From: Metaphire vulgaris
Lineage: Eukaryota > Annelida > Clitellata > Crassiclitellata > Megascolecidae
DNA length: 64,000 bases
NCBI GenBank assembly: GCA_018105865.1
Contig: CM030849.1
Location: 3,718,013-3,782,012, forward strand
Direction: 5' to 3'
Below the pieces are notes generated by a model. That model saw only the letters and a list, made by a program, of their open reading frames with translations, made no database searches and was not told the origin of the DNA. Shown piece by piece: positions 22,473 to 34,329 of this stretch; positions within the stretch are counted from its first letter, which is position 1; every line of letters begins with the position of its first letter. A program made the position numbers and the translations under genes.

Positions 22473-23202
22473 CAGTGTCTCGCAAACTTTTTACCTCGCG
22501 GCACACTAAACAGAACAAATTTTTTTCACGGCACATTCTTCATAAAATTACAAAACCAACCAACAATTTATTAAATTGAGTGTTCTTTATTAAGGAACTG
22601 CCGGGTCTGCAGTCACATATAATGATATGTAGATGTAACAAACGCGAAAGTAACGTTCATAGACTGTAGATTCTCGCCGTTGTTTTCCTTAGTGTCGTTT
22701 TCACCTTGCATTTTCTCAGATCTTGCCAAAAATTTATCCATTTCAAATTTCATAGGGCTAAATCTCGGTAAAAGCATCAAATTCAACTGTTACTATACTT
22801 ATAGTTACCCTACTATTGGAACATCTCAACACATGCAATGTAATAATTTCAAAACGGTAATTGGGTCAAATGTATCCTTGCGCGCTCAGACGCTGTTGTT
22901 TTTACATTGTAAAGGTCGCAAGGACGGTGACGTCAACGAAAGACGTTAATTTCTGGCAGTTGTATCGTTGCGCGCAACGTTATATAAAAAAATGGATGTC
23001 CGATATATTGTATTGTAGGCTGCCGCAGGCTGGTGTGAGGTTCTATATATGACGCCATTTTTACACTTGCTCATCCGGCAAAATTTTTAGGAAGGGAACA
23101 AAAAAATTAAAATAATAGTAAAATTCTGAAATTCTTTCACGGCACAGCTGGAATCTCTAGCGGCACACTAGTGTGCCGCGGCACACAGTTTGCGAGACAC
23201 TG
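22473..23202. mobile_element. hAT-like non-autonomous element (730 bp)
   Basis: Termini CAGTGTCTCGCAAACT and AGTTTGCGAGACACTG, with inverted CGCGGCACACT blocks just inside, are flanked by a perfect 8-bp duplication CTATACAC (22465-22472, 23203-23210). No transposase frame. Confidence 0.92.
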
Positions 23203-23210
23203 CTATACAC

Positions 23211-24065
23211 ATACAGTCATAGGCAGACAGACAGACTGACTGATTGACTGAGTGTATGACAGTCATACAAGAAAACCCGGAAACCTGCGCAAATCAGTAA
23301 CTTTCACAAACTATTTCAAATTTGTATCATAAATTACACTGTACCTCCCGTTTTCACTTTCGACTGGAGCAGCTGTTTGGGTCTCCTTAGTGTAATTATT
23401 AAGCAAAACCGTTGACAAAAACACGAATAATGCTAAAAACAAGGTCGTGCGATGAAGCGAGCAACTGCATGTTTCATCAGTCGTAAGATCAGGCGCTGTC
23501 CATTAATTAGGCCAACCCCCCGTCGGCAGGCCTGCCCCGCTCAACCACTAAAGCAGATTGGAGGTTGAAATCTCGAATTGACCAATTCCAAATTGACCAA
23601 TGGAGGACAATACATCATAGCAGGAGCCAGGGCTCCGCTGGCCATTGGTCAATTTGAGTTGTTCGCCTCCGAGCTAATCTCGTGGTTCAGGCCTTTATTA
23701 CTGCGTTACCATCGACTTCATGGGTCAGTAATGGGTTCAGACGCCTTTATTCCTTAATTTGAGGAATCCACGCGGTTTTCCCCGGTATACTGTACATTAA
23801 AACAAACTCAAAGCTACAGTACAGTACGTGCAAACGCTATAAAAATCAAATGACTAGGATAAAGTGAAAGCAAACAGGAAAACAAGCTATAAAAAATCAA
23901 ATGACTAGAATAAAGTGAAAGCAAACAGAAAAACAGGCGCACGAGCATCGTATGTGTCACCAAATGTTAGTTCGTTTTCTGCGTTAATTGCCATTCGATG
24001 TACAAAATATTTATTCTCCTAATAACTCGCCCTTCGGAAATAATTACGCTGCTATTAAAACGGGA
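23211..24065. other. Gene-free interval with a dispersed repeat
   Basis: About 23545-23620 shares CTCGAATTGACCAATT and GACCAATGG words with 10377-10460. A hydrophobic frame near 23335-23470 was considered as a leader exon (see rejected items). Confidence 0.45.
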
Positions 24066-25345
24066 GATAAAGTAAAGTAAAGTAAAGTAAAGTAAAATCT
24101 CGTGCATTTCTATAGCGCCTTGGAAAGCAGCACAACAGTAGCTGCTTATTCTTAGGCGCTCAGCCTCTCTTAAAATAGCTATAGGAAAGGTGTGGGATCA
24201 GCCAGGCAATGGTCAATATCCGAAGGGCAGTGAGGCTAGGTTGTTAGAGCTATGGCGGAAATGATTTAAGAAACAGGAAGGATTTAAGCTTAGACCTGAA
24301 GACTTGAGGAGATAGTGCGGGAATTATAGGAAATGAGGAATCAGATTTTATTGTTTGAAAGTGTCCAAGTGTGCGAAGGGAAGCTGGGATCGAGTTCCAG
24401 AGTTCAGGTGCAGCATATGAAAAGGCACGGTTGCAAATTTTCAGGGATGACTGATTTAGCGGGCGTGACAGAGTGAGATGAGATGACGAACATGTGGGTC
24501 GAGGAGGCTGAGGGGTTAATAGTGATCTAAGGTAGACAGGTTTTGATGACTGAAGTGAGCTATGTGTAAGTGTTATTATCTTATATTGGATACGTTCTGT
24601 TATTTTAAGCCAATGTAATGATTTTAGTATGGGTGAAATATGGGAGAATTTAGGTGACATAGTAACAGCACGAGCTAAAGCATTTTGTATTGATTGCAAT
24701 TTGTTGATGGAGGCTTTGGGAAGGTTATAGTAGAGGGAGTTACAGTAATCTAACTTGGAGTGGACTATAGAGGTGGCGATTGTGGATGCAGTCTTAATAT
24801 CAAGACAAGGACGTAGGCGACGAAGGTCACGAATATGAATAAAGCAGGCTTTTGAAAGTTGGGAGATTTGTGATTCGAAGTTTAGAAAAGAGTCAAATTT
24901 GAATCCGAGATTTCTAGCAGTTGGAACAGGGATTATTGTGGTGTCAGAAGCCAAAACTAGTTTAGGATTGTCAATTTTTTTGAGTTGTTGGGGTCGTCCG
25001 ATTAAAAGAAACTCTGTCTTAGATGGGTTGAGAGCGAGGAGATTAGATGACATCCATGCAGAGATTGACGAGAATGCAGATTCAAGCTCAATAATAGAAG
25101 CATTGAATGAAAGAGGTGAGAAGGACAGGAATAGCTGAGTGTCATCGGCATAGAGTTGGTGATTTAATTTGAGGGACTTAATTAGAGATGAAAGTGGTGT
25201 GGTGTAAAGGCTGAACAGTACAGGCCCGAGAACAGATCCTTGAGGCACTCCATAATCTATAATATGAGAAAGAGAAATTTGGCCAAGACAGGACACTTGA
25301 AAAGACCGAGATTTGAGATAAGATGCAAACCAGTTGTGAGCTTTA
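24066..25345 (-). mobile_element. CR1/L2-type non-LTR retrotransposon, 5'-truncated
   Basis: It carries the longest intact RT fragment in the window, 348 codons (24250-25296). GVPQGSVLGPVLFSLY, the catalytic YADDTQLF, the thumb-like region and the C-terminal SLHWLKITERIQYK and LWNSIPASLR blocks are all present. Downstream comes a 3' UTR with GGCGCTATAGAAATGCACGAG and an (ACTTT)n tail (24066-24092). The frame is unbroken, so insertion may be fairly recent. The endonuclease and the first RT motifs are lost to 5' truncation. Confidence 0.9.
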
Positions 25346-25432
25346 AAAAGTTTTAAAGGTTAGAGAAAAGATTGGAAAAGTACAAAGAATCGGCCGTGTC
25401 TATTCTTCGCCAATTATCTCGTTTGTTTTCAC

Positions 25433-25723
25433 CAGTGGCGGTTCCAGGATTTCTTGGTGGGGATGAAATGAATTCATAGGAAGCTGCAGGGGTGAAAATA
25501 GAAGAAAAAATCAATAAACTCTGCCGAAAAAGGGTGACAAAAGGAAATTCTATCCCTAATTTTACTACACTCTTACCAAAAATAGATCGACAAGCGAAAA
25601 AAGTCATCGGCAGTTTTCCCCCGTAGTTTTACTGCACTTTTCCCCAAGAATAGGTTTCACACGTAGCAAAAAAAGACCGGAGGGGGTGCATCCCCACTCA
25701 TCCCCCACGTGGAACTGCCACTG
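25433..25723. mobile_element. hAT-like MITE
   Basis: Ends CAGTGGCGGTTCCAGG and GTGGAACTGCCACTG are flanked by a perfect 8-bp duplication GTTTTCAC (25425-25432, 25724-25731). 291 bp, non-coding. Confidence 0.93.
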
Positions 25724-25734
25724 GTTTTCACTAT

Positions 25735-26031
25735 TTAGTAAAGTAAGTAAAGTTATCCCCAAGCACTCAAGGCAAATTTCAAGGTTCATAGGAGCGGTGC
25801 TGACCTCCGTTTCAAAGACCCTCAACCAGGCGACTAGTGCAAGTTGCTTGATACAGGGCCAGTATTCTCATGCAACGCGCCTGTTTGCTCCGCGGATTAA
25901 TCCGTTGCTCAGTTGTCATCGTCATTTGGCGAAAGAAGGCTGAGTCGACCTTAGCACTCCTGTGGGTCTCGGAACAGCGACCTTCTGCTCCATCGTCCAA
26001 CGTGTTTACCACTTGCCAACTTCCCGCCCTA
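25735..26031 (-). mobile_element. tRNA-like SINE with ACTTT-type tail
   Basis: Flanked by a perfect 9-bp duplication TTTCACTAT (25726-25734, 26032-26040). Its left edge carries TAGTAAAGTAAGTAAAG, which on the minus strand is a TTTACTTACTTTAC tail like that of the CR1/L2 copies here, suggesting it uses their machinery. The head, on the minus strand, has GGCAAGTGGTAAACACG and a B-box-like GCTGTTCCGAGACC. The left duplication overlaps that of the neighbouring hAT-like MITE, so the SINE landed exactly at the MITE edge. Confidence 0.8.
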
Positions 26032-26057
26032 TTTCACTATCTAGGCCTGCTTCCAAA

Positions 26058-26451
26058 CAGGGGCGTAAACTTGGCGTCAACATTGGGGGGGATAGAATAA
26101 TTTTTAAAAAGTTGACCCCCCCAGAAATATAAATATCCCCCCATTTTGGGGGGATATTGCATATTATGGTGGGGACTTAAAATCGTCCATGAAATACGTC
26201 TTGACAAGGAAAAAAGAAGGTCATCCTGATACTTTTATATTTTTCCCTCTCCAAATACCCTGACAAGCAAAAAAAGGTAATCCGAAATGAGAGAATGTGG
26301 ATTTGGCGTAATTCTGGCATCAACATCATGGGGTAGGATAGAATTTTTACCATATAGCCCAAAACATTGGGGGATAATTGATACTCTGTCCCCCGCCAAC
26401 TAATTATTCGGGGGACCGTCCCCCGCCGTCCCCCCGTGTTTTACGCCCATG
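26058..26451. mobile_element. hAT-like MITE
   Basis: Ends CAGGGGCGTAAAC and GTTTTACGCCCATG (near-inverted) are flanked by a perfect 8-bp duplication CTTCCAAA (26050-26057, 26452-26459). The interior is rich in G and C runs. Confidence 0.9.
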
Positions 26452-26459
26452 CTTCCAAA

Positions 26460-28610
26460 GTAGGCGTCTTACCCACGTTTACTAATTAGTGAACGTGAAA
26501 GTACCATACTGCAGTTAATGAATCTAAATTTAAAATATATAATTCAGACGCAGGGCTAGTGAATGCAAAATCAAGGCAGGTTTTCCGAGAGATGTTTTAA
26601 AATAACCAAAATATCAGAATCTTAAATTTTCATGCTGATCGTGATGTCAACGGACTTTTATCAATAGAGTAACAAAAAGACATTGCGGCAAGGAACCTAG
26701 TGCGTTGAAGTATCATTTGTGAGAGTTTGGTGTTTGAAATTTTTAAATTCCTGTTGTCTCTCGAGCTGTCATTCTCGTGGCGCAGCAACTGAATGTCGGT
26801 GAATCTGTAGGATGACAAAATACAAGGCCGCTAAGATATAAAGCAGTGCAATCATGTAATCAAAATGTCGGTTAATTAACAATAACTCAACATAATGGCA
26901 AACAATCAACATGACATAGACAGAAAAACGGATGGACGGGCGGGTAGATGGATTGATGGATAGATGGACAGAAAAACAGACAGATATATAGTGGATAGCG
27001 TTTTGAGTAAGAGATAAATAGATCAGATTAGGCTTAGTCAGAGTTTAGGGTAATGGTTAATATTAGTCATTAGGAACTTGGATTAGGCTATGTAGCATCA
27101 CCTTGATATTATATTTAAAATACCTGGGTGGTCTTTTTTCATTTGCCCCTCCTCTTCCACCCTTCCATCGAGCAATGCTTCATAGGAACCTGCTAGCTAG
27201 CTAGCTTGCATGCATTCTGTCGCCTGACTGTGTGGGCTAATATGTTGTAACCTGATGAGATTATGACACGAAGTTTCAATTCCGTATTATGATACGAAGT
27301 TGACGATTGCTCGAGGCGGTCAGCAGTCGGCAGTCAGCCGATGAGCATTAAACACTTCACATCGAGAATGGTCTTAAATATTTTAATAATAATAGTGCGA
27401 TAGGCCTATCCAGTATCCACTATAGATAATATGGGCAAAGCATACGTCATTTAAGTGTTGCTTCATCAAGACAATACGCGAAATGCCATATAAAACTTGT
27501 TTGTATTCTTGTTTATCTATGAAAAGTTTTTTTTCCAGTTCGACCTATGTGAACCGTGGAAATGTGCTTCAGCTGCACTAACTTAATTTTCCGAATGGAA
27601 GAATAGTTAAAACACACAGAGATTTCCAAGTGCCATGAAGGAATAACTCAGCCACCGTCATAGTCAGGGTTCCAGAATAGTTGACAGCACAACTTCCACA
27701 GATCATTTTGGTCAAACACAACTAGGGGGCGTTGAGGGATCGTCGTGGACTCCCCAATCTGGAAATTCGGAAATTTTGGACATATTTTCATACTGTTCCG
27801 CGCATAAGAATAAACAGCTACTACTGTACTACATCCAAAGCGCTATATAAATTTACGAGATTTTACTTGCTTACATGTGTCATCCGGCGATTCATCATTT
27901 CAGGATTCAAAAATTAGGTCAATTTTAGAATCGAATTTTGAGACTTGGGGCATAATGTATTTTCAGATTACATGACAGTGTATAGGAAATCACCCTACCC
28001 GCACAACCGGCAAATGTTCATAGCGGTTTTGCTCGAATCTCGCAATCACTCTAGGCCGGATATCAGTGCCCAGTCCGCTAATGGTCGATACAGCTTCTTC
28101 CTCATTTGATAGCTTTCATTTGATAGCTTCTCATTTTGCCTGCCTCATTGTTTGCTTCGTGTATCGCATTTTGTTTTGCCTGGCCTGTATTTGTCAGGGC
28201 GAGTGTTTCGTATGCATCGAATACAATGTATTTCAGCTCCAAACCCGATTAGGCACGCCCGTTATACAAAATCTTCGTCATTCGTTATTACGTGTTTGTA
28301 ACAAACCATGAATGATGTAGACAGCTAACTGCCCATGTTCTTCTAGTTCTTCACAGTAACAATTTCTGTAAAATTCATCTTCTTAATGTTCGCCAGTGTA
28401 GCATTAAATCCCAATAAGACGCAGATTAAAATCGATATTTAATCAATAGAAATTCAAATAGAAGGCCCCACATAAAGAACCCATGGGCCGCGACGATGGT
28501 TAATCGAGGTCAACAAGAATCTACGAGCAGCCAGATTGATGGTTATGGCTATTGCATAACAAGCAACTTAACAGCCGCATGGGAATCTGTTGTACTTCAC
28601 GCCATTTGTT
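26460..28610. other. Gene-free interval
   Basis: No exon recognised. About 26915-26995 is a GATG/GACA-type low-complexity tract. About 27830-27870 (AAAGCGCTATATAAATTTACG, then AGATTTTACTTGC) resembles a plus-strand CR1/L2 3' end. Confidence 0.5.
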
Positions 28611-28629
28611 CTCTCTCTCTCTCTCTCTC

Positions 28630-28679
<50 letters not shown>
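28611..28679. repeat. (CT)n microsatellite
   Basis: About 34 CT units with one interruption. Confidence 0.97.
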
Positions 28680-28682
<3 letters not shown>

Positions 28683-29984
28683 GTAATTACCCCGAATTTT
28701 CAGTTCTATTTCGCCAGTGACATTTTCTAAGGTCTTTTTGCTTAGGTTTTTTCGAATTTTTCATATACAAGTTAATTTCGTTGGGAATAGATGCACGAGA
28801 AGACTAGATGAATGCTTCGACTGAATAATTTTAAATTCATTCATTTGTTCACATGGACGACAGAGGTCCGTTGTGCCAATCTCGTGTTGCGCGAGTTGTG
28901 ACCGCGACCGATGGCTGAGTGCCATTCATGAAGAATTGTGGAAGGAAGACCATCGCCGATCTGCTGGGGCCATGTACGGCGTGGTCTGCCAGGAGGTCTT
29001 CTCCAGCTCGGAGGAGGACGCGTCTCGGTGCGTCGAGCAATGGCGCAGATAATTTTAATATAATAATAAGATAATAATTAATAATTTAATTAATTAAATT
29101 AATTAATTAATTAATTAATTTAAGATAATAATTTTAAAGCAATTCAATAAATATAACAATATAATATATAGAATGCTTTTCGTTACTGGCGTAATCAATA
29201 AATAACCTTGCCATCAATGGCGAAATAATTGGTAATTGACTAATTATGGTAATTGATCATAAAATTTACTGCACAATTACAAACTGATTCGATTTTTAAA
29301 AAATAAAAAGTGAAAATCACTCATTTCTACTCTTGACAATCCTGATCAGTATCGTCCCAGTTTCAGTTTCAATTTTAGTCTCAAAATTTAGTTTCGTTTT
29401 AGTTTCAGCTTGTGATAATTTTTATTTTTAGCTTCGTTTTCAGCACTTTTAGGCCTATATCTTGTTTGTTGCTTCATAATTTTCTGTTTTACATTTAGTC
29501 TTATTACATCCCCATGGACTAATTTGTGTCGGGACAAAATATTTTGCTTCTGCTAAAGCAATAATGTCAATGTATAGCATAAAAATACGCAGGAAACATG
29601 CATCTGTATTGAATGAAGAAACAACACATTATGTGACACGCCAAACGAAGACTCTAGAATGTAATTGGGCAGAGCGGAAGCTTAAAATATTCTTGCTATT
29701 CAATTAACTTAATTGAATCTTGCACTGTAACGCATTCAAACAGAATTTAACATACACTAGAACTAGTCTATTGGGTCTGAAAACGAAGAAGTTTACCGCC
29801 ATCTTCCGCCAAGTTTGCTACGCTTTTCGATGGTGACCATATTACCGTAAAACTTCTGATATAAGTCTCAGAGTCCGTGATTCCGATAGATACAAGCTAA
29901 GCATTTGCCTTAATGGAAGTCGAGGGCTTTCTCTAGAAGTTTTACGTTGGTTTGCATGACAACTATTTTCTCAGACTTAGCAAA
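28680..29984. other. Gene-free interval
   Basis: 28850-29045 is a GC-rich patch with open frames on both strands but no recognised domain; it may be an old retroelement. 29060-29125 is a TTAA-type low-complexity tract. Confidence 0.4.
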
Positions 29985-31229
29985 TATTGTGGAAAATTGA
30001 CTTCAACATTCCGCTTTTAATTAATAGAGACGCCTGGCGAGTGTTTGAGGCAGATATTTGCAATGCGAATGTCATTTCTGATTTGACTTTGGGCAAGGCA
30101 ATAGACATAATATATTTAGATTTTGCCAAAGCTTTTGATAAAGTACCCCACATAAGGCTGGCTGCCAAACTGAAGTCCTGTGGAATAAGGGCAATATTCT
30201 CAGATGGATTGAAAATTGGTTGAAGGAAGAAGACAGAAGGTTGGCATTAGGAGGCCATTCGCAATGGGCAAGAGTTATCAGTGGAGTGCCTCAGGGCTCA
30301 GTGCTTGGGCCATTGCTTTTTCTAATATGTATAAATGATATCGATGAAGGATTACTGTCCAAAATTTCAAAGTTTGCCGATGATACAAAGTTATGCAGAA
30401 ATATAGACTCGGAGGATGATGCAAAAATTTTACAAGAAGATCTAAGGAAATTGTTTCAGTGGTCTGTGGACTGGCAGATGCTTTTCAATATTGATAAATG
30501 TTCTGTAATGCATGTTGGGAAGTCTAATAATGGTAATGAATATTCTTTAGGGGGGGAAGGTTCTAACCACAACAGAAAAAGAAAGAGACTTGGGGATAAT
30601 CATCCATAGAAGTATGAATCCATCTCACCAATACATGGAGGCAGCAAAAAAGGGAAACCAAATGTTGGGAATGGCGAAAAGGACAATTGTGAGTCGTGAC
30701 AAAGAGATAATCATTAAACTTTATAAGTCATTAGTAAGGCCTCATCTAGAATACTGTGTTCAGGCTTGGAATCCATTCTTGAAAAAAGATATAGAATTTT
30801 TTAGAAAAAGTGCAAAGACGAGCAACGAAGATGGTCAATGGGTGCCATAATTTAAGCTACGAAAAAATACTTCAATATTGTGGACTGACAACATTAGAAA
30901 GGAGAAGAGAGAGAGGATTTGATAGAAACATACAAAATAATGACTGGGAAAGTAGATGTGCCATATGATCGATTCTTTACATCGGCACACTATAGCAGCA
31001 CAAGAGGCCACAAGTGCAAATTGTTTAAGCAGAGGTTGGTCCAAGAAAAAAACTTTTTTTTTAGTGCAAGGGTTGTGGACAAATGGAACAGTTTGGACGA
31101 GGTGGGAGTGACAGTTGAAACAGTAAACGGATTCAAAGGCTATCTAGATAAACTAGGTTATTGAATGCAGATGGTTACTTCAGTGGTTTTCACACAGGCT
31201 TACTTAGCCTCCTAAACCACTTAAAATCA

Positions 31230-31281
<52 letters not shown>
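29985..31281 (+). mobile_element. Rex1/CR1-group non-LTR retrotransposon, broken
   Basis: Reverse-transcriptase pieces on the plus strand in order are YLDFAKAFDKVPH (motif A), GVPQGSVLGPLLF, the catalytic FADDTKL, an LVRPHLEYCVQAWNP block, then RGDLIETYKIMTG-like and a TRGHKCKLFKQRL end. The frame shifts near 30210, 30600 and 30830. An ATT tract at 31231-31281 is the tail. The HLEYCVQ...RGDLIE.YKI signature is typical of the Rex1/CR1 group. The 5' half, including the endonuclease, is absent. Confidence 0.85.
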
Positions 31282-32030
31282 TGACGGGCACTTCGTGCTT
31301 ATTTTGACGTTGTAACATTAAACGATTAAACAAACCACAATTGAAAGGAATTTAAAGAGATGATAGTAATGAAATCCAGAGCCCGGGGCCACACACTGAG
31401 AAGCAATTGGAGCCAATGAGAAAATGTCTTCCCTTTTTATAGGCTTAATTTCCTGTCTGCAGGAACTGAAGACCGCATGAACGCATGATCGCGTGAATGT
31501 AAGAACGCCTGACCGCAAGATCACGTGACTACAAGATCGCGTGACGTAGAAATGCACGACCGCATTTCATTGCTAAGGAGCTAATAAGCAAGATGTCTAT
31601 AGTGACAATAAAATGCCGCGCTCCACAATACAAAGAAACAGTGATATCATTAAACCTTTTGTTACAACTGTAGCGCTTTTTTAATAAAGGAAGAGACCGA
31701 CACACAAATTTCTCAACAACCATGATCGAGGACTACAGAACACTCAATATACATGGCAATGATTTAAAACTGGGTCGTTGTTGCAATGGATTTCATCTTA
31801 CTAGGCAACACCTAACGCTAGTGGCGTAGCCAGGATTTTCCGAAGAGGGGGATTACGAACGACCATTTCCCATCTTCAGAAAATCCTGACAAGCAAAGAA
31901 AAGGTCGTCACTCTTATTATTTCGCTTGGTTTTAAGTTAGTCATATAGTTATATGGACGCGGACAGCCTATACAACTATATTTATATATTTTTCGTTGGA
32001 TTTTTTTCTTTTTGCTACCTTAAACCTTGT
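31282..32030. other. Gene-free interval with ~10-bp repeats and a MITE end
   Basis: About 31468-31565 has irregular repeats of GACCGCATGA / GATCGCGTGA / GATCACGTGA. 31822-31845 (AGTGGCGTAGCCAGGATTTT) is one end of a hAT-like MITE; the other end was not found. Confidence 0.5.
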
Positions 32031-32072
32031 TATATTATATTATATTATATTATATTATATTATATTATATAT
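32031..32072. repeat. (TATAT)n microsatellite
   Basis: Eight or so units of TATAT. Confidence 0.95.
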
Positions 32073-32314
32073 TACGACATTGAGTCCTGCTCTCTAACTT
32101 TGTGGAGAACATTCTGATCGGCGCCATTCTGTGTGAGTGACAAAGAGCTTTCAGCGTTTGAATTTGAAGTTAAATTTTGCGAATTGCTTTAGTGTTTACC
32201 ATTGGCGATATTTCTCGAATGAGTTTTCTTCAGGTCGAACACTAATAATTTGACAAGAAATGTTGATACTAGTCTATTAAAATGGTCATTATAATAAGAA
32301 TGCTGTTAATTAAG

Positions 32315-32794
32315 GTGTCCCGTCACTTCCTGGACCGTCACTTCCTGGACCGTCACTTCCTGGCCCGCCACTTCCTGGACCGTTCCTAATGTTCTATCTG
32401 TTATGTGTATGTAAACAAGTGTATACACTATGATATACAAATCGTTGTGATCTGCAATAATACTTAGAATTACTTACTTAGAATATATAATATAGAAATT
32501 CGAGATATTTTACTTACTTCCTTACAATGGTTTGAGTAAGCAGAGGACCAGTGACGCAGACTAGAACTATTCAAATTTTGAATCGTTGGATTACGGTTAC
32601 GGTTATTTTGTACCACCTACACTGGGCGGAGGGTCAAAACTGCCCAAAAATTGTTGACACAAAAGGACAGCCCTAACCTACCTACCTACCTATCTATCTA
32701 CCTATTTACTTCCATTTACAATGACGGTCCAGGAAGTGACGGTCCAGGAAGTGACGGTCCAGGAAGTGACGGTCCAGGAAGTGACAGGGAACCG
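32315..32794. mobile_element. Foldback (TU-like) transposon with 15-bp repeat arrays
   Basis: A 480-bp insertion flanked by a perfect 9-bp duplication TTAATTAAG (32306-32314, 32795-32803). The left end has four tandem copies of a 15-mer, CGTCACTTCCTGGAC with variants (32321-32380). The right end has four copies of its reverse complement (32727-32786). Inverted termini made of short tandem repeats define foldback elements. Sea urchin TU elements are described with 15-bp tandem repeats in the outer inverted-repeat domain. The interior has no recognised gene. Confidence 0.85.
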
Positions 32795-33109
32795 TTAATT
32801 AAGACCCGGATGTGCCATGGGACAATGGCTACAACGCCCGTAAACTCAATATAGAGAATTACTACCTACAGCGGTCGTAGCCAGGTTTTCACAATAAGGG
32901 GGTACATCGAATTTTTTTAGCCCAGAACCGTTGACGAGCAAAAAGGTCGTCGTGTCCACTGTTAAGATCTTTGAAATCCATTGCTTACATTGATACTGTA
33001 CATTGCATTCTCTTCGATCTGATACCCACCCCCTAGCTACTCACCAGTTTGGACGAATCTCATCATCGGTCCCGGTCCGAATAGAGGGGCCTGGGTTCCC
33101 TGCGTCGTG

Positions 33110-33270
33110 CAGGGACGAAGCTAGATTTTAGGTGGGGGGGCTGAAGCCCACGATTCACTCCCCTTTCTTCCTTTTGAGCACGCAACGCCATTTGGGCTTG
33201 AATTCATGGAGGGCTAGCTTCAGTCTTAGGGAAGTTTTGGCCCTCAAACCCATTCCTAGCTACATCCCTG
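33110..33270. mobile_element. hAT-like MITE
   Basis: Ends CAGGGACGAAGCTAG and CTAGCTACATCCCTG are flanked by a perfect 8-bp duplication GCGTCGTG (33102-33109, 33271-33278). It is inserted in the inverted dispersed repeat; the 44 and 53 kb copies lack it. Confidence 0.92.
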
Positions 33271-33310
33271 GCGTCGTGACTATGCTAATTACTGCCCATG
33301 TCGACAACTA

Positions 33311-33940
33311 AATGAACTTTGAATCTAATTCTAAGAGATTAGTTATCTCCTGTATCTTGCTCATTCTGATCGTTTTTCAAGCTACTTGCCTTGGAGCTTG
33401 AACTTCTAGTTAATTTGATTAAACCTTCAGTCAATCTTCACTGTAATTGTGGATTTCAATGTCTTTCATCATAATCCATATTATACGTGCTTGTATTTAT
33501 GTCTTCGAATGTGAATCACTGATCACTTGACTGCACATTCATGCAGCATTTTGCCTTCTCTGACCACTAAAACAGTCTTTTTTGGGATCCCCCTGTAACA
33601 TCTTTGCATCTAATTTAATATCACCTCCCATGCACAGTTTTTGTTATCACCAAATTTTCGAGGATTTTTACAGTATGGCGTCATCATTTTGTTTATATCT
33701 ATTTAGAAATGATGAGGCTGGCACTCTGGTGGTACTTGGTTAGAACAAATAAATATATTTATATTTGGCTCAAAGCTGTCGTTTGCTGCACACGTCTCCG
33801 CAACTGTCAGATCTTGCTTCATAATATTGCGAAGGCTCAGAGAAATACGAGAGTTTCTTCCCACAACTGAATTTGTCAGTCTGGTGACATGTTTTGTCAT
33901 GCCCAAAGTGGATCACTGTAATAGTCTTCTCTTTGGCCTA
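33311..33940. other. No feature seen
   Basis: AT-rich, no domain. A 67-codon minus-strand frame at 33703-33906 is unrecognised. Confidence 0.4.
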
Positions 33941-34291
33941 CATGACTCGGGACCATCCTGTTCAAGGCTCAACACATTCTTACTCCGCCATACCTAACTG
34001 ACATATTCTGCTTGACGGCTAAGTTACCTGGTCTGTCGCATCTGCGCTCCGCCCTGACCGGCACACTGGCAGTGCCTCGAACTCAGACACAGTCTACGGT
34101 GACCGCAGCCTGGCCGTTCCTGACCCAGTTGTTTGGAACGTCTGCCAGCAACATTGCGTTCCTTGAATTCCAGCATGATGACATTGTTCTCTTTTAGAAA
34201 ACAGCTGAAGACATTGTGTTTGATCTGGTTCACAACTGACATTAGTGCATTTGCTGCTTTGCGTCTATTTGTTCTCTATAAATAAATGCTC

Positions 34292-34329
<38 letters not shown>
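33941..34329 (+). mobile_element. CR1/L2-type 3' end with (AAT)n tail
   Basis: The plus strand reads HLRSALTGTLAVPRTQTQST, then in shifted frames WN and a C-terminal block, and ends in an AAT tract (34293-34329). This is the usual CR1/L2 C-terminal signature (LAVPRT...FGDR...WN.LP). Confidence 0.7.

Larger units (their letters stand above)
32073..33310 (-). repeat. Dispersed repeat, inverted copy relative to 44 and 53 kb
   Basis: Read inverted, this interval matches 44.05-44.60 kb and 52.97-53.52 kb. Shared words include GACGAGCAAAAAGGTCGTCG, CATCCGGGTCTTAA and AGAGCAGGACTCAATGTCG. This copy carries two further insertions, at 32315-32794 and 33110-33270. The family is not identified. Confidence 0.75.

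Noticed and set aside
23335..23470. Possible signal-peptide exon of the Ig receptor on the minus strand (hydrophobic LFLALFVFLSTVLL)
   Set aside because: The hydrophobic frame has no in-frame ATG, the nearby ATGs are in other frames that stop, and the best donor does not give phase 1. It would need a frame change.
32321..32786. CRISPR-like array
   Set aside because: The 15-bp units are contiguous with no spacers, in inverted sets with a target duplication, in eukaryotic DNA; a foldback transposon explains them.
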